40,800 nucleotides of DNA, from positions 1-40,800 of the forward strand of contig JAAXQG010000151.1 of the NCBI GenBank assembly GCA_012974445.1, read 5' to 3'. Source of the stretch: Desulfuromonadales bacterium (GTDB lineage Bacteria; Desulfobacterota; Desulfuromonadia; Desulfuromonadales; JAAXQG01). A program made the translations under genes and the position numbers. Positions 20,734 through 31,310 of this stretch are shown piece by piece; position 1 is the stretch's first letter, and each line of letters starts with the position of its first letter. Under the pieces are notes generated by a model, which saw nothing but the letters and a program-made list of their open reading frames with translations, had not been told where the DNA came from and made no database searches.

Positions 20734-21171
20734 TTAGTTTCCTCCCCAAGTCAGGTTTTTTGAAATCCAGCCTACATTGCCCGATTGGTGGTGAATTTTA
20801 ATCCAATCTTCTTGGTATTCAAGAACCATGAAGCTGACACCCTTCTCAGCCTTGAACAGCACGCGATTGTCAGTGCCCGGACCGCTTCTGATGTTTGCCG
20901 GGCCACGTTGGACCACTACTGCAGATGCTTTGCTCACAAGGGGTTTATAAATCCACCCTTCCTTGTTCCGATAGTCCGCCACCCTGAAAAACTGGTTATT
21001 GCCCTCAAGAACTGTTAACGGGTAGTACCGAGGAACCTGAAGGACAATCATGGAGCCTGAAAGAGATGGGAAACTCCGGATGTTGGCCGAATCAGCAGCG
21101 ACCGAAACTGTTTCACCCGTCGCAGTGCCGCAGCAAAGGATGATAATCGAAAGAGCCAGTATGAATTTCAT
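20734..21171 (-). CDS. Secreted SH3b-domain protein
   Basis: Signal peptide MKFILALSIIILCCGTATGETV; two SH3b-like segments (SANIRSFPSLSGSMIVLQVPRYYPL...; ANIRSGPGTDNRVLFKAEKGVSFMVLEYQEDWIKIHHQSGNVGWISKNL). Confidence 0.8.
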   Translation of the reverse strand: MKFILALSIIILCCGTATGETVSVAADSANIRSFPSLSGSMIVLQVPRYYPLTVLEGNNQFFRVADYRNKEGWIYKPLVSKASAVVVQRGPANIRSGPGTDNRVLFKAEKGVSFMVLEYQEDWIKIHHQSGNVGWISKNLTWGGN

Positions 21172-21266
21172 GTTGCCTCCTCTCCATTCCTGAATCGTCT
21201 CGGGACTTCTCCTTAGCTGCTGCGTTATTTCATGGTTCGGCGAACACCGGTTGGCAGAATGACCAT

Positions 21267-22223
21267 TTATTGAGCGCTTATTTGCAGTTGGTTGAGATTT
21301 GTTTTAGCCCGAGTATAGAATCTGGGCTTCAGCTGAAGGGCCTTGTTGAAGGCCTCTCTGGCTTTATCCTGGTGCCCTTGGCTCATGTAGGCGTAGCCCA
21401 AATTGTTGAAGGCTTCAGCTTCCCCGACGGCTGTAATAAAATGTTGAAGCGCCTTTTGTTCCTGGCCAGAAAGGGCATAGGCCAGAGCGAGATTGTTGTG
21501 CAGTTTTTTGTCTGTCGGGGCAAGACTCAGTGCTCTGCTGAAGGACTGAATTGCCAAGTCGTATTTTTGCTGCAAGAGGAGGTTGAAGCCTAGATTGCCT
21601 TGTGCAAAGGCTTGCCCCGGAGACAGGCTTGCAACATCACGAAAAAGGTTCTCGGCTTCAATTTCTTTGCCCTGCCAATCATAGATAATGGCTAATTCCG
21701 TCAGTGCTTCCAGGTTTTTCGGCTCTATGTCGATTACGGATTCTATTACCTCACGGGCGCCCTCAATATCCCGTTGCCACCGCAAGAGTCTTCCCTTTTC
21801 CAGAAGGGCTATGAGGTGTTCAGTGGCGCCTGCTGGAATTGCATTTAAGGCTTGCAGCGCCTCAGGGTACTTCCCCAGTCTTGAAAGAGTTTTCCCCAGT
21901 CCAAGAAGGGCAGTTGTGGAATCAGGGTTTCTGGATAGGGCGGTACTGAAATGCAGGCTGGCTAGGGAAAAGTCGCCGGAATCAAGGTAGGAGTAGCCTT
22001 GATGGAGCAAGGCGTCCAGGGGGAGGTTTGAAATCTTGCCCTCTTCGATCTGCTCCGGAATCCTCTTGCTAGTCTCTGCCGGCAGTTTTGTTGCCGTTGT
22101 GGTGCAGCCGGATAGCACAAGTACGATAAGGAATATTGCCATCCTCACCGATCTGCAGCATGACGACTTCAATCCTTCGGCTCTGCGCCCATCTGTTCCG
22201 GAATTGCCGAGATTTTCCATCAT
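21267..22223 (-). CDS. tadD: TPR-repeat lipoprotein, TadD-like
   Basis: Lipobox LVLSGC plus TPR repeats; last conserved gene of the Tad operon. Start uncertain (MAIFLIVLVLSGC possible). Confidence 0.8.
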   Translation of the reverse strand: MMENLGNSGTDGRRAEGLKSSCCRSVRMAIFLIVLVLSGCTTTATKLPAETSKRIPEQIEEGKISNLPLDALLHQGYSYLDSGDFSLASLHFSTALSRNPDSTTALLGLGKTLSRLGKYPEALQALNAIPAGATEHLIALLEKGRLLRWQRDIEGAREVIESVIDIEPKNLEALTELAIIYDWQGKEIEAENLFRDVASLSPGQAFAQGNLGFNLLLQQKYDLAIQSFSRALSLAPTDKKLHNNLALAYALSGQEQKALQHFITAVGEAEAFNNLGYAYMSQGHQDKAREAFNKALQLKPRFYTRAKTNLNQLQISAQ

Positions 22224-23218
22224 TACCCCCCCACGGACGCAAAAATCGAGTCAATTATCTGGATAGCGGCCGGGCCCACCAGAACGACAAATATGACAGG
22301 GAAAATAAACAATACAAGCGGCAGCATCAACTTTACGGCTGATTTTGCCGCTCTCTCCTCTGCATCCTGCCTGCGTTTTATTCTCATGCCATCCGAATGA
22401 ATTCGTAATGCCTTTGCGATGCTTGTACCGAAGCGGCTGGTCTGAGAGAGCACTGTCATCAAGTTGGAAATTTCCGGCACTCCTGTGCGGGTGCTCATGT
22501 TCTTGAAGCTTTCGTCTCTGGCGCGCCCGGCGCGTATCTCAAGGTTGGTCAGGTTGAATTCTTCGCTCAGGGCCAGGCTAATGGAGGCCATTTCATCGCC
22601 AACTTTTTTAATTGTCATATCAAGTCCAAGCCCCGCTTCTACACAAAGGACCATAAGGTCAAGAGCGTCAGGTAGCGCCCTGGTAAGGTTTCTTTTTCTT
22701 CGGTGTACCAGGTAGTCAAGGCACATGTCCGGTAACAGAAAACCTATTACGGCGAGTACAGCGGTAATCAATAACGTTTGGGAACTTAACTTGTAGAGGG
22801 CCATTGTAGCGAACATGGAAATCAGGACGAGACCAAGGGTGAAAAAAATCTTTATTGCAAGGTATTTGGTGTAAGCACGTTGTGATCTGAATCCCGCCTG
22901 TACCAGCCGGGTTTTTAATTTCTTAGTAGGGGTGTTTTTTTCCGTCCCGGTGATGCTGTGAAGAGGTTTTGTCAGCTTCGCCAGGAACTCATTGCCGTCT
23001 TCTTCGATGATTTTTGGCTTTTCAGGGGTAGTTGCAGAATCAGGCCCTGTCGATAGGAGACGCTTCAACCTGTCTTTGGCGTTTCGGTTGTTAAGAAAAA
23101 AAACGCAGACGCCACCCGATGCCAGTGAGACAGAGACAAAAACAAGGAATAACAGTGACAGGTAGTCAAGGTTCTGCAGTGCCTGGTAGATGATGGAGAT
23201 GATTGCGTTCATGGCCAC
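22223..23218 (-). CDS. tadC: Type II secretion system F-family protein, TadC
   Basis: RALPDALDLMVLCVEAGLGLDMTIKKVGDEM...RTGVPEISNLMTVLSQTSRFGTSIAKALRIHSDGMRIKRRQDAEERAAKSAVKLMLPLVLFIFPVIFVVLVGPA. Confidence 0.92.
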   Translation of the reverse strand: MAMNAIISIIYQALQNLDYLSLLFLVFVSVSLASGGVCVFFLNNRNAKDRLKRLLSTGPDSATTPEKPKIIEEDGNEFLAKLTKPLHSITGTEKNTPTKKLKTRLVQAGFRSQRAYTKYLAIKIFFTLGLVLISMFATMALYKLSSQTLLITAVLAVIGFLLPDMCLDYLVHRRKRNLTRALPDALDLMVLCVEAGLGLDMTIKKVGDEMASISLALSEEFNLTNLEIRAGRARDESFKNMSTRTGVPEISNLMTVLSQTSRFGTSIAKALRIHSDGMRIKRRQDAEERAAKSAVKLMLPLVLFIFPVIFVVLVGPAAIQIIDSIFASVGG

Positions 23219-23221
23219 CCC

Positions 23222-24199
23222 TTAAATCTCAATTTTGACGATCTTCCGTATGAAAATTATGCCGACTATCTGTGAAGCGATGCCAATAAGCATCATCTGC
23301 CTGCCAATCTCTTCGGTCCACAGAAGAGAGATGTAATCAAAATTGACAAAATACAGGTATGCAAAGAGCAAGATGGGCAGGGCGATTAGTATGCCGGCAG
23401 ACATTCGTCCTTCCGCCGTCAAGGCTTTCACTTGCCTTTGAAACTGGTCCCGTTCGCGCATGAGACGACTGAGGTTGTCGAAAATTTCCGCGATATTCCC
23501 TCCCGTCTCTTTCTGGATCTGAATTGAGATGGAAAAAAATCTCAAATCCTGAACAGGAACTCGTTTACAAAGATTGTTAAGTGCCTCATTGATGGTCAAG
23601 CCCAACTTGATTTCATCGACAAGGGTGGCGAATTCGGATCGAATAGGGTCTTCCATCTCTTCTGCCACCATATTCATGGCCGATGAGAGGGCATGGCCGG
23701 AACGCACGGCCCTGGCCAGCAGATCAAGGGCACTGGGGTATTGCTCCTTGAATTTCCGAAGCGTGGATTGTTCGGAGGCTCTCAGGAAAAAATAGGGGAG
23801 GCCGCCACACAGCAGGGGCAGTGCGACGATCAAGGCAACCTGGGCATTCAGAGCGAAGGCGAGGGCAATGCCTAAACCGCCAAAAGCAAGACTGCCAAGT
23901 ATAAAGGTCGTGGCATTCAGAGGGAGCTTGGACCTGAGCAGCATACGGTCAAGTTTGGCAACACGGGGTAGTTCCAGGGCCAGCTTTTCTATGATGCCAG
24001 CATCCTTGAGGGCCTTTTCCTTGTAGAGATTAAGTGTCTCGTTGCCCTGCATGCCCCCGGCGGACATGAGTAGAAGGCGTTTCTTGATCTGTCGCTTCTG
24101 CTTGAAGTGACTCTCTTTCCACATCAGGAAAATGAAACCGACCAGAGTGGAGACAAAGAAGAAAACCGAAAACATTAAAAAGAAGGTTAGGGTGTCCAT
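23222..24199 (-). CDS. tadB: Type II secretion system F-family protein, TadB
   Basis: FKEQYPSALDLLARAVRSGHALSSAMNMVAEEMEDPIRSEFATLVDEIKLGLTINEALNNLCKRVPVQDLRFFSISIQIQKETGGNIAEIFDNLS. Confidence 0.92.
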   Translation of the reverse strand: MDTLTFFLMFSVFFFVSTLVGFIFLMWKESHFKQKRQIKKRLLLMSAGGMQGNETLNLYKEKALKDAGIIEKLALELPRVAKLDRMLLRSKLPLNATTFILGSLAFGGLGIALAFALNAQVALIVALPLLCGGLPYFFLRASEQSTLRKFKEQYPSALDLLARAVRSGHALSSAMNMVAEEMEDPIRSEFATLVDEIKLGLTINEALNNLCKRVPVQDLRFFSISIQIQKETGGNIAEIFDNLSRLMRERDQFQRQVKALTAEGRMSAGILIALPILLFAYLYFVNFDYISLLWTEEIGRQMMLIGIASQIVGIIFIRKIVKIEI

Positions 24200-24220
24200 T
24201 GGACCTCCTTTGACCAGGGA

Positions 24221-25549
24221 TCAAAATGAAAAGAGTTCCTCCGGCAGGTAAACTCCGGCGAGCTTGAGTTTTTCAGCAAATCTGGGTCGGATTCCGGTGG
24301 CTTTCAATTTGCCAAGAACCTTGCCTTGCGGATCGACGCCCCGTTTTTCATACTCAAAAATATTCTGTAGGGTGATGACTTCTCCCTCCATGCCTGCAAC
24401 TTCGCAGATGGCGCTCACCCTGCGGCTACCATCGGCCATACGTTGAACCTGAATGATCAGGTCGAGGGCAGAGGCGACCATGAACCGCATTGCCTTCTCC
24501 GGAAGGTTGATTCCGGTCATCAGAATCATGGAGTCGAGGCGAATCAGGGAATCCCTTGGAGTGTTGGCGTGAATGGTGGTGAGGGATCCCTCGTGGCCGG
24601 TGTTCATGGCCTGGAGCATGTCAAAGGCTTCGGAACCCCGGACCTCTCCGATGATTATGCGATCCGGTCGCATTCGAAGACTGTTTCGCACCAGATCCCT
24701 CTGGTCGAAAATGCCGTTTCCCTCGATGCTTGCCGGTTTTGTCTCCAGGCGCACCACGTGCTCCTGTTGCAGCTGCAGCTCAGCCGAGTCTTCGATGGTG
24801 ATAACCCGCTCCTGAGAGGGGATGAAGGCGGAGAGGACATTCAGCAGGGTGGTTTTTCCCGAGCCCGTGCCTCCCGAGATCATGATGTTGAGCCTGGCCT
24901 TGACGCAGCCGCCAAGAAAAGAGGCGATCTCCGGGGTCAGCGCCTGAAGCTCAATCAGATCTTCAACCTTCAGAGGCTGTACGGCAAAGCGGCGGATTGA
25001 GAGCATCGGGCCGTCCAGGGCCAGGGGAGGGATGATGGCATTGACCCGGGAGCCGTCGGTCAGCCTTGCGTCAACCATGGGGGATGATTCATCAATCCTT
25101 CGACCGACCTTGGAAATAATGCGATCGATAATGTTCCGCAAATGGGCATTATTGAGAAAACGGGCGTCTGTCTTCTCCAGCAGACCGAAGCGCTCGACAT
25201 AGATGTGCTGGTAGGTGTTGCACAGGATGTCGGACACCGTGGGATCTTTCAAAAAAGGCTCGATCGGCCCCAGCCCGATGAGTTCGTCCAGAATTTCGCT
25301 CACCAACTCTGCTTTCTCGGAGCTGTTGAGCGGTACTTTTTCCTCCATCAGGAAGTGATCGATAATCTGTGCCACCTCTGTCTCGATTTCATCCGAACTC
25401 AACTTATCAAGGGCCTTCAGGTTGATCTGCTCAATCAGGCGCGAATGAATCCTGTGTTTCACTTCATAGAAGAAGTCACCCTTCGAAGGGGAGGGGGCAT
25501 TGAGTCCGGGCTCAGATGATGTCTGTTGCAGAATGTTTTTCAAACTCAC
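24221..25549 (-). CDS. tadA: TadA/CpaF-family secretion ATPase
   Basis: [56 protein letters not shown]...[48 protein letters not shown]. Confidence 0.96.
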   Translation of the reverse strand: MSLKNILQQTSSEPGLNAPSPSKGDFFYEVKHRIHSRLIEQINLKALDKLSSDEIETEVAQIIDHFLMEEKVPLNSSEKAELVSEILDELIGLGPIEPFLKDPTVSDILCNTYQHIYVERFGLLEKTDARFLNNAHLRNIIDRIISKVGRRIDESSPMVDARLTDGSRVNAIIPPLALDGPMLSIRRFAVQPLKVEDLIELQALTPEIASFLGGCVKARLNIMISGGTGSGKTTLLNVLSAFIPSQERVITIEDSAELQLQQEHVVRLETKPASIEGNGIFDQRDLVRNSLRMRPDRIIIGEVRGSEAFDMLQAMNTGHEGSLTTIHANTPRDSLIRLDSMILMTGINLPEKAMRFMVASALDLIIQVQRMADGSRRVSAICEVAGMEGEVITLQNIFEYEKRGVDPQGKVLGKLKATGIRPRFAEKLKLAGVYLPEELFSF

Positions 25550-25558
25550 GGTGTCCTC

Positions 25559-26755
25559 CTAAAAGGCTCGTCCGAAAAAGGTCCTCAGGCCACGATATTT
25601 CTTGGCAGAATCCTGAATCTTCTGGTCTTCGGTTCGCCGGAGTTTTCCTACGAAATCCCCGATACTCCTGGAGAACGGGCAGCGGGGACGGCTGCTGACC
25701 AGGGGAATCCCCGTGTTGATGGAGGTGAATACGTTTTCGTAGTCATTGGGAAAGAGCCAGAAAACCTGTTTTTTAAGCGTCTTCTCCACATCCTGAAGGC
25801 CGAGTTCCCCGCCTTTAATGAAGCGGTTGACAACGATTTCGATTTTTCCCTGATCCACCCCAAGCTTGAGCAGCAGCTGCATAAGGCGAGACGCATCTCG
25901 GATGGAGGTGACGGAGAGATCCGTGATCAGAAAGATTTTTGTGGCGACATTGAAGACTTCTAGAGCGCAGTCGTTGACCTGCATGGAGGCACAGTCGATG
26001 ATGACGGTCCTGTAAAGTTTCTGGAGAATCTGAAGGATCTGTCGTACATGCAGCGCGCTGATGTCTTCGTGTTGTTCCGGGCTCGTCGGGGCCGCCAGAA
26101 ACTCAATCCCGCTGCTGTGACTGACCAGGATGCTGCTTAAAAAGGCCGCATCCAGGCGATGCATGTTGGTGCAGGCATCGTAAATGGTGTGCCGGGGCAC
26201 GCTGTCCAGCAGGACGGAGCTGTCTCCAGACTGAAGACTCATGTCCATCAGGACTGTAGATTCTTTCAGCAGAGTGGAAAATGCGATGGCTGTATTCACC
26301 GCCAAGGCAGTGGCGCCAAGGCCTCCTTTGGAACTTAGAAATGCGAAAGTTTCTCCACCGCTGCTGAGTCGGGTCTCGGTCAGTTGCTGGCGGATTTTTT
26401 CAACTGCATCGGTCAAGGTCCCGTGCTTCATGGGCATCTGGAAATACTCGGAGACACCGGCTTTCATCACTGCGATGATGCGTTCCGGCCTCATGTCCTC
26501 GGAGAGGATAAAAACGGCGCTGTTCGGAAAGGCGCGCAGCAGGGCGAATATTCTCTCAAAGATGTCATCGCCGCTTTGTTCATCGTGGATGAGGATGACA
26601 TGAGGAGCGTTTTGGGTTGAAACAGCCCCTTTTTCAGCCATCGGGTCAAACCACTGCATTGCGGTGACATCCGGTATCTGCTCCAGTTCGCGGAGAATCT
26701 CCGTGCTCAGATTGAAGTCAGATATTTCGACGGCGATGATGACCTCTGGATTCAT
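25559..26755 (-). CDS. CpaE/TadZ-like ParA-family protein
   Basis: Receiver-like N-terminus then FAFLSSKGGLGATALAVNTAIAFSTLLKESTVLMDMSLQSGDSSVLLDSVPRHTIYDACTNMHRLDAAFLSSILVSHSSGIEFLAAP. Confidence 0.9.
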   Translation of the reverse strand: MNPEVIIAVEISDFNLSTEILRELEQIPDVTAMQWFDPMAEKGAVSTQNAPHVILIHDEQSGDDIFERIFALLRAFPNSAVFILSEDMRPERIIAVMKAGVSEYFQMPMKHGTLTDAVEKIRQQLTETRLSSGGETFAFLSSKGGLGATALAVNTAIAFSTLLKESTVLMDMSLQSGDSSVLLDSVPRHTIYDACTNMHRLDAAFLSSILVSHSSGIEFLAAPTSPEQHEDISALHVRQILQILQKLYRTVIIDCASMQVNDCALEVFNVATKIFLITDLSVTSIRDASRLMQLLLKLGVDQGKIEIVVNRFIKGGELGLQDVEKTLKKQVFWLFPNDYENVFTSINTGIPLVSSRPRCPFSRSIGDFVGKLRRTEDQKIQDSAKKYRGLRTFFGRAF

Positions 26756-26802
26756 ATCCTCTGTCCAATCGGTAGGGTAAAGCGCTTCCCGTTGTCTCTC
26801 TT

Positions 26803-28173
26803 CTATTTCACCAGTACCGGTATCCTGGCCAGTACGCCAAAATTCACTCCCCCCGTCACGCCGGCGGGTTCATGGGGCTCGCAGTCCGGCATGAAGTACA
26901 TCGATTTTTTTTCCAAAGGGGCATAGGCTTCGTCGGCATTCTTCAGATTGAAATGTTTGACGAAGCAGTCCCATCTGGCCATCCCCGCGGTGTACGTTGA
27001 TTGTCCCTGCCATCGATCCGGGCCCCCGAAACCCAGATTGGCGAGAGCAACCGTCGTCGGATTGTCAATTTGTGATTCGAATGGTTCGCACTGGCCCGAT
27101 TCGAAATTCCAGTCGGCAATGTCGGCGTTCGGGCTCTCCATGCTGTCCGGGGCATCCGCTGGTTTGGCCGTTCCTGATTCGGTCATCCAGAGCATGTTCA
27201 CTGTGACGGCGCCGATAACCGTCGGACAGTTTCCGATATTCTGACCCGTACAGTCGGCGACAGGCAAGGTCATCTCCCAGGCTCGAGATCCGTTTGTGGT
27301 GTTTAATTCCCAGCAATCCCTCATCCGTTTAAAGGCAGATTCCAGTTCTCCTCCCGTTGCCGCCAGTGGCTCCCCGAGGGTGAGGGGATCCGGATTTCCT
27401 CCTGAGCAGACAAGAGACCTAACCTCGCTGGCATTTGTCCCGTTGCACGTGTCATCCGTCTGATCGAAGCTGGTCCAGCCTGCGGTGTTGGAGGTTGCGG
27501 GGTCGGAGCCGCTGTTGATCATCCTGCCCACATTGCAGCTGTATTCATCGTCTCCGTTAAGGATGCTGCTCTGGCAAATGGCGACAGGCTGATCAACTTC
27601 CCCCGGGCCAAGAGTACCGGCAAAGCCTATATAGGCAATGGCCTCGGCGCTCAGCGCGACTTCGTTGAAACCCAGCACCTGGGCGAAAAAGAAGGTTACC
27701 GGATTTGTCTGCCTGCGGGCGGTGACCCTGACAGCATTGATAAAGTTCAGGTTGGCATCCAGTTCCTCATCGCTGACACCGGCCAGTGAAACCGGCTCCA
27801 GGGAGGGGTTGGGCGTGAATGTCTTGTCGGAAAAGCTCCAGTGCCCCCTTTGGCTGTCGCCGTCGTTTGTCCCCGCAGTCCAGTGCACCTCTGCTGCCAG
27901 GCCATCGCTTCTGTTTTGCGTGGCCGTTTCGAAGGCGATGCGGTTGGCGTCGGCATTGACCTGTTGCCCGTCATCGTCATAGAGATCCTGGGCTCCGGCC
28001 AGGGCTCCTGCATCGGCGGCGTTCTGGAGTTCATTTTTGACTACATGGAGGCGGCTGATGTCGATGGCCAGCGCTGCCACACCCAGAAAGACAAGGAGCA
28101 GAAGTGCCACCAGCACAAGGGTTGCTCCTCGTTGATCTTTCAGGTTGAACTGCATCGGTAATCTGTCCCGCAT
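26803..28173 (-). CDS. TadG-like Tad pilus assembly protein
   Basis: N-terminal QRGATLVLVALLLLVFLGVAALAIDISRLHVVKNELQNAADAGALAGAQDLYDD. Confidence 0.87.
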   Translation of the reverse strand: MRDRLPMQFNLKDQRGATLVLVALLLLVFLGVAALAIDISRLHVVKNELQNAADAGALAGAQDLYDDDGQQVNADANRIAFETATQNRSDGLAAEVHWTAGTNDGDSQRGHWSFSDKTFTPNPSLEPVSLAGVSDEELDANLNFINAVRVTARRQTNPVTFFFAQVLGFNEVALSAEAIAYIGFAGTLGPGEVDQPVAICQSSILNGDDEYSCNVGRMINSGSDPATSNTAGWTSFDQTDDTCNGTNASEVRSLVCSGGNPDPLTLGEPLAATGGELESAFKRMRDCWELNTTNGSRAWEMTLPVADCTGQNIGNCPTVIGAVTVNMLWMTESGTAKPADAPDSMESPNADIADWNFESGQCEPFESQIDNPTTVALANLGFGGPDRWQGQSTYTAGMARWDCFVKHFNLKNADEAYAPLEKKSMYFMPDCEPHEPAGVTGGVNFGVLARIPVLVK

Positions 28174-28184
28174 CGCCTTGACTC

Positions 28185-28586
28185 CTATTCCAGTCGCATT
28201 CTTGTCTGCGCCTGCAGGTTAATGCCTCCGGTCAGGTCGGTAATGAAGGCCGGCATCAGAAGGAAGTCGTATTGATATGAAAGAGTGACGGTCAGATGTT
28301 CGGCATCAATGACAGGGGTAGTGCTGTAGCTGCTGGTCCCTCCGAAAGTAATAAGAGATGAACCTAGATAGTTGGAGGTGGTATCGGTGATCACTGCGGT
28401 CCTTTCATCGTCCGAAAGGCCAAAGACCACGCCGGCCCTGGCGGCCTCGCGGCTCGCATTGGTGAGCATCGCCTTGTCATAGAAAAGCACACCGAATTCG
28501 ATAATCCCGAAGACCAGCAAAAGAAGCAGTGGCAGGATGATGCCGAATTCGACACTGGCGGCTCCTCTCTGTTTCTGCTTGTTCAT
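28185..28586 (-). CDS. TadE-like pseudopilin
   Basis: MNKQKQRGAASVEFGIILPLLLLLVFGIIEFGVLFYDKAMLTNASREAARAGVVFG; TadE-like motif. Confidence 0.88.
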   Translation of the reverse strand: MNKQKQRGAASVEFGIILPLLLLLVFGIIEFGVLFYDKAMLTNASREAARAGVVFGLSDDERTAVITDTTSNYLGSSLITFGGTSSYSTTPVIDAEHLTVTLSYQYDFLLMPAFITDLTGGINLQAQTRMRLE

Positions 28587-28671
28587 GGCCTGAACCTCCC
28601 GTCGATACCGTTTACCCATCTTCGTTTCAACCCATTAAATTGTCTGACACTTTCATGCCGAAGAAAGCGGC

Positions 28672-28941
28672 TTAGTTCCCCCTGCCACCTTTGCCTGAGA
28701 GGCCTAACTCCATGACATTGGTCTTCTGTCGCTTCAGGGCGTAAGAATTGGTATCGGCCTTCATGATCTCTTCGGCCACGATACCCGTGGTCCCCTCAGG
28801 TATCGTTTGCACGGCTTCGGTTCTAATGACCTGGGATTTCCATACTGCATTTTGAGCCTGCCCGAACTCCGCATCGACCAGGGGCGCGGTACATCCGGTA
28901 AGCACAAGGAGTGGTATTGCGATAGCGATGAAAGCTTTCAT
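28672..28941 (-). CDS. Small putative lipoprotein in the tad locus
   Basis: MKAFIAIAIPLLVLTGCTAPLVDAEFGQAQNAVWKSQVIRTEAVQTIPEGTTGIVAEEIMKADTNSYALKRQK...; lipobox LTGC; 89 aa. Confidence 0.72.
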   Translation of the reverse strand: MKAFIAIAIPLLVLTGCTAPLVDAEFGQAQNAVWKSQVIRTEAVQTIPEGTTGIVAEEIMKADTNSYALKRQKTNVMELGLSGKGGRGN

Positions 28942-28954
28942 GTTCTGGTCCCCC

Positions 28955-30457
28955 TCATTGTTCGATACTGACCGGTTGGTAGCCGAAAGAGCCTTCCAGC
29001 CCGCCTGGCTGTTTCATATTCCTGTGATTTGCCGACGATTGTTCTTTGTTTCCGGAGTTCAGTCTTCGCCCTTCCAGGCGCCCTTCGAGGTAAAATTCAT
29101 ACCAGTTCGGAGGCTGGAAATTTTCTCCCGGGAATTCAAGGTCGCTGCCGGAAATGGGCTTGATAAGTCGCGGGGTCACTGCAATCAGCAGGTCCGTTTT
29201 CTCCTGAAGGTAGGAGGTGCTTTTAAAGAGAGCCCCCAGCACGGGAATGTCGCCCAGCCCCGGGATTTTTCTGACTTCCTCGCGCAGGTTGTCCTGGAGA
29301 AGACCGGCCAGGGCAAGGGTCTGACCATCATACAGCTGTACCGTGGTTTCAAGTTTTCTCGTGGACAGGTTGGGAATGATGAATTCCGCCCCGAGGATCC
29401 CTGCCGGGAAGGAGCTTGTGGAGGATATCTCGCTGACGGTTGGCGCTACGCGCAGGGTTATTTTCCCATTGCTGAGAACCACCGGCGTGAAGACCAGAGC
29501 CACTCCGAATTCCTTGAACTCGACGGTAATTGTATCCAGCCCCTGAGCTACTGGAATTGGAAACTCCCCACCGGCGAGAAACTTGGCCTCATGACCGCTC
29601 AGGGTTACCAGCCGAGGTTCCGCCAGTACGCGCGCAAGGCCCTCAGTTTCCAGAAACTTCAGCGCCGTGGTGACGTTATCTATTTTTGCGAATATGTTGG
29701 CTGCCGAACCGACACCGTCAAAATTTGCGAAGTTCACGAGAAGCGTGCGGGTGGAGGCTCCAAGGCCTCCGTCGGTGAGATTGCCGAGGGAACCCACCCC
29801 GAACTGTCCGCCGAAGCTTTTACCCAGCTTGGTCAGCCCCAGAGCTGCCTGCCAGTCTTTTTCGGATCGTCTTGTAATCTCTGCAATTTTCACTTCAAGC
29901 ATCACCTGCTGGTTTCCTTCGACCATAAGCAGGTTGGTTATTCCCGGGAAAGACTTGCCGCTACCTTCCTGTTGGTCCTGTTCTTCAGCCTTTTCCGGGA
30001 GATATGCCTGGGTAAGCCTGAGTACCTGTTCAACAATTTCGGGGCCCGATACCGATCCGGAAAGCACTACACCCGTTTCCGAGGCGTAAACTTCAATGTT
30101 CTGCCGGGGGTAGAGTTTATGGAGTTTTTCCTTCAGGGCTGTGAGATCCAAAGCGACAACAAGGTCCAGAATGGTCCTTCCCTTGCCCTCTTCCCAGAGC
30201 ATGATGCTGGTGTAGCCGACTTCTTTTCCGTACACATAAATCTCTCTGGGAGACAGGACAAAGACATCTGCAATGGCCGGGTCGGCAATTGAGACCCGTT
30301 TTACCGCATGGGTGGTTTCAACAAGTTCCGCACCGCCGAGTTTGAGTTCGACCGTTGAGCGGTTGATTCCTGCTGCCCAAACAAGAGAGGCAGACAAGGT
30401 AATCAAGGAGAGGGTCAGTAGACTGAGGTGAACGATGAAAATGCTCTTGCGGAACAT
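28955..30457 (-). CDS. cpaC: CpaC/RcpA-family outer membrane secretin
   Basis: Signal peptide, pilus/secretin N-terminal region, secretin core VEGNQQVMLEVKIAEITRRSEKDWQ...LVTLSGHEAKFLAGGEFPIPVAQGLDTITVEFKEFGVALVFTPVVL...IPGLGDIPVLGALFKSTSYLQEKTDLLIAVTPRLI. Confidence 0.95.
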   Translation of the reverse strand: MFRKSIFIVHLSLLTLSLITLSASLVWAAGINRSTVELKLGGAELVETTHAVKRVSIADPAIADVFVLSPREIYVYGKEVGYTSIMLWEEGKGRTILDLVVALDLTALKEKLHKLYPRQNIEVYASETGVVLSGSVSGPEIVEQVLRLTQAYLPEKAEEQDQQEGSGKSFPGITNLLMVEGNQQVMLEVKIAEITRRSEKDWQAALGLTKLGKSFGGQFGVGSLGNLTDGGLGASTRTLLVNFANFDGVGSAANIFAKIDNVTTALKFLETEGLARVLAEPRLVTLSGHEAKFLAGGEFPIPVAQGLDTITVEFKEFGVALVFTPVVLSNGKITLRVAPTVSEISSTSSFPAGILGAEFIIPNLSTRKLETTVQLYDGQTLALAGLLQDNLREEVRKIPGLGDIPVLGALFKSTSYLQEKTDLLIAVTPRLIKPISGSDLEFPGENFQPPNWYEFYLEGRLEGRRLNSGNKEQSSANHRNMKQPGGLEGSFGYQPVSIEQ

Positions 30458-30476
30458 GACGGTCTCCTTTGCTCAT

Positions 30477-31310
30477 CTAGAGTCTTTCTTCTGACTCGAC
30501 ATTTTTAAAACTAATTTTCTCCGGATCTTTCTGCCCCCTGAGTATTTCAACCGAATAGGGGGTTGAAGGGGGAACGACGACCCTTGATTTCAATGTCGGA
30601 ATTCTCTTTTTAGGAGGCGGTTCCTTGACGGGGGGAAGAGTCTCTTCAACCAGGGGATTGCGCAGCACGAGATGGATCTCTCCGCTGTTGGTTTGCAGTG
30701 CCAGGGCCTCAGCCTCTTCAGGAAGGAGTTCCAGGGTTACAGTCTTGACCAGTTGGGGTTTTCCTTCTTCGATAAAGGTCTCCTGAGCGACAGCCAGAAC
30801 CTCGATGTTTTTCAGAATGGTTTCTGCAAATTTTTTTCTGTCTTTTCGTTCAATGACGGCCACGACATCAACGAAGGTGTTTGGAAGTATGAATCCCCCC
30901 ACCCCTGTTTCTTCATTCACGCGAATGGACATGGCCCGCTTGTTGGGTTTGATCTTGGCGAGCAGGCCGGCCCCGGACCCCGGGGAGGCCAGCGATGCGG
31001 CGATCACGGGCATGCCCGCATTGATAGGGGTGACGGCGACCCTTCCCTCGAGTTCCTTCAAATCCGTGAAAGCCCCCCTGGGAACATTCGCTTTGGGCCA
31101 TTGAACAAGGGAGAGGTTGGCTTCCAGCAATCGCATGCCGATGTCGACATCCTTGGCTGCAATAGCGATGAGTGTTATAGGGATTGTCGATTGGATTACG
31201 GGAGTTTCAGCAGACACTTGAGATTCAAGCCACCTGTTGGTGAGTGCAACAGCTGCCACGCCGAAGAGCACCGCCAGGCCCAAAACCAGGATTGCCGCAT
31301 ACTTTTTCAT
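30477..31310 (-). CDS. cpaB: CpaB/RcpC-family Flp pilus assembly protein
   Basis: N-terminal TM, SAF-like DVDIGMRLLEANLSLVQWPKANVPRGAFTDLKELEGRVAVTPINAGMPVIAASLA...KRAMSIRVNEETGVGGFILPNTFVDVVAVIE. Confidence 0.93.
   Translation of the reverse strand: MKKYAAILVLGLAVLFGVAAVALTNRWLESQVSAETPVIQSTIPITLIAIAAKDVDIGMRLLEANLSLVQWPKANVPRGAFTDLKELEGRVAVTPINAGMPVIAASLASPGSGAGLLAKIKPNKRAMSIRVNEETGVGGFILPNTFVDVVAVIERKDRKKFAETILKNIEVLAVAQETFIEEGKPQLVKTVTLELLPEEAEALALQTNSGEIHLVLRNPLVEETLPPVKEPPPKKRIPTLKSRVVVPPSTPYSVEILRGQKDPEKISFKNVESEERL

Noticed and set aside
28928-30292. 454-aa plus-strand ORF
   Set aside because: Antisense shadow of the cpaC secretin gene.
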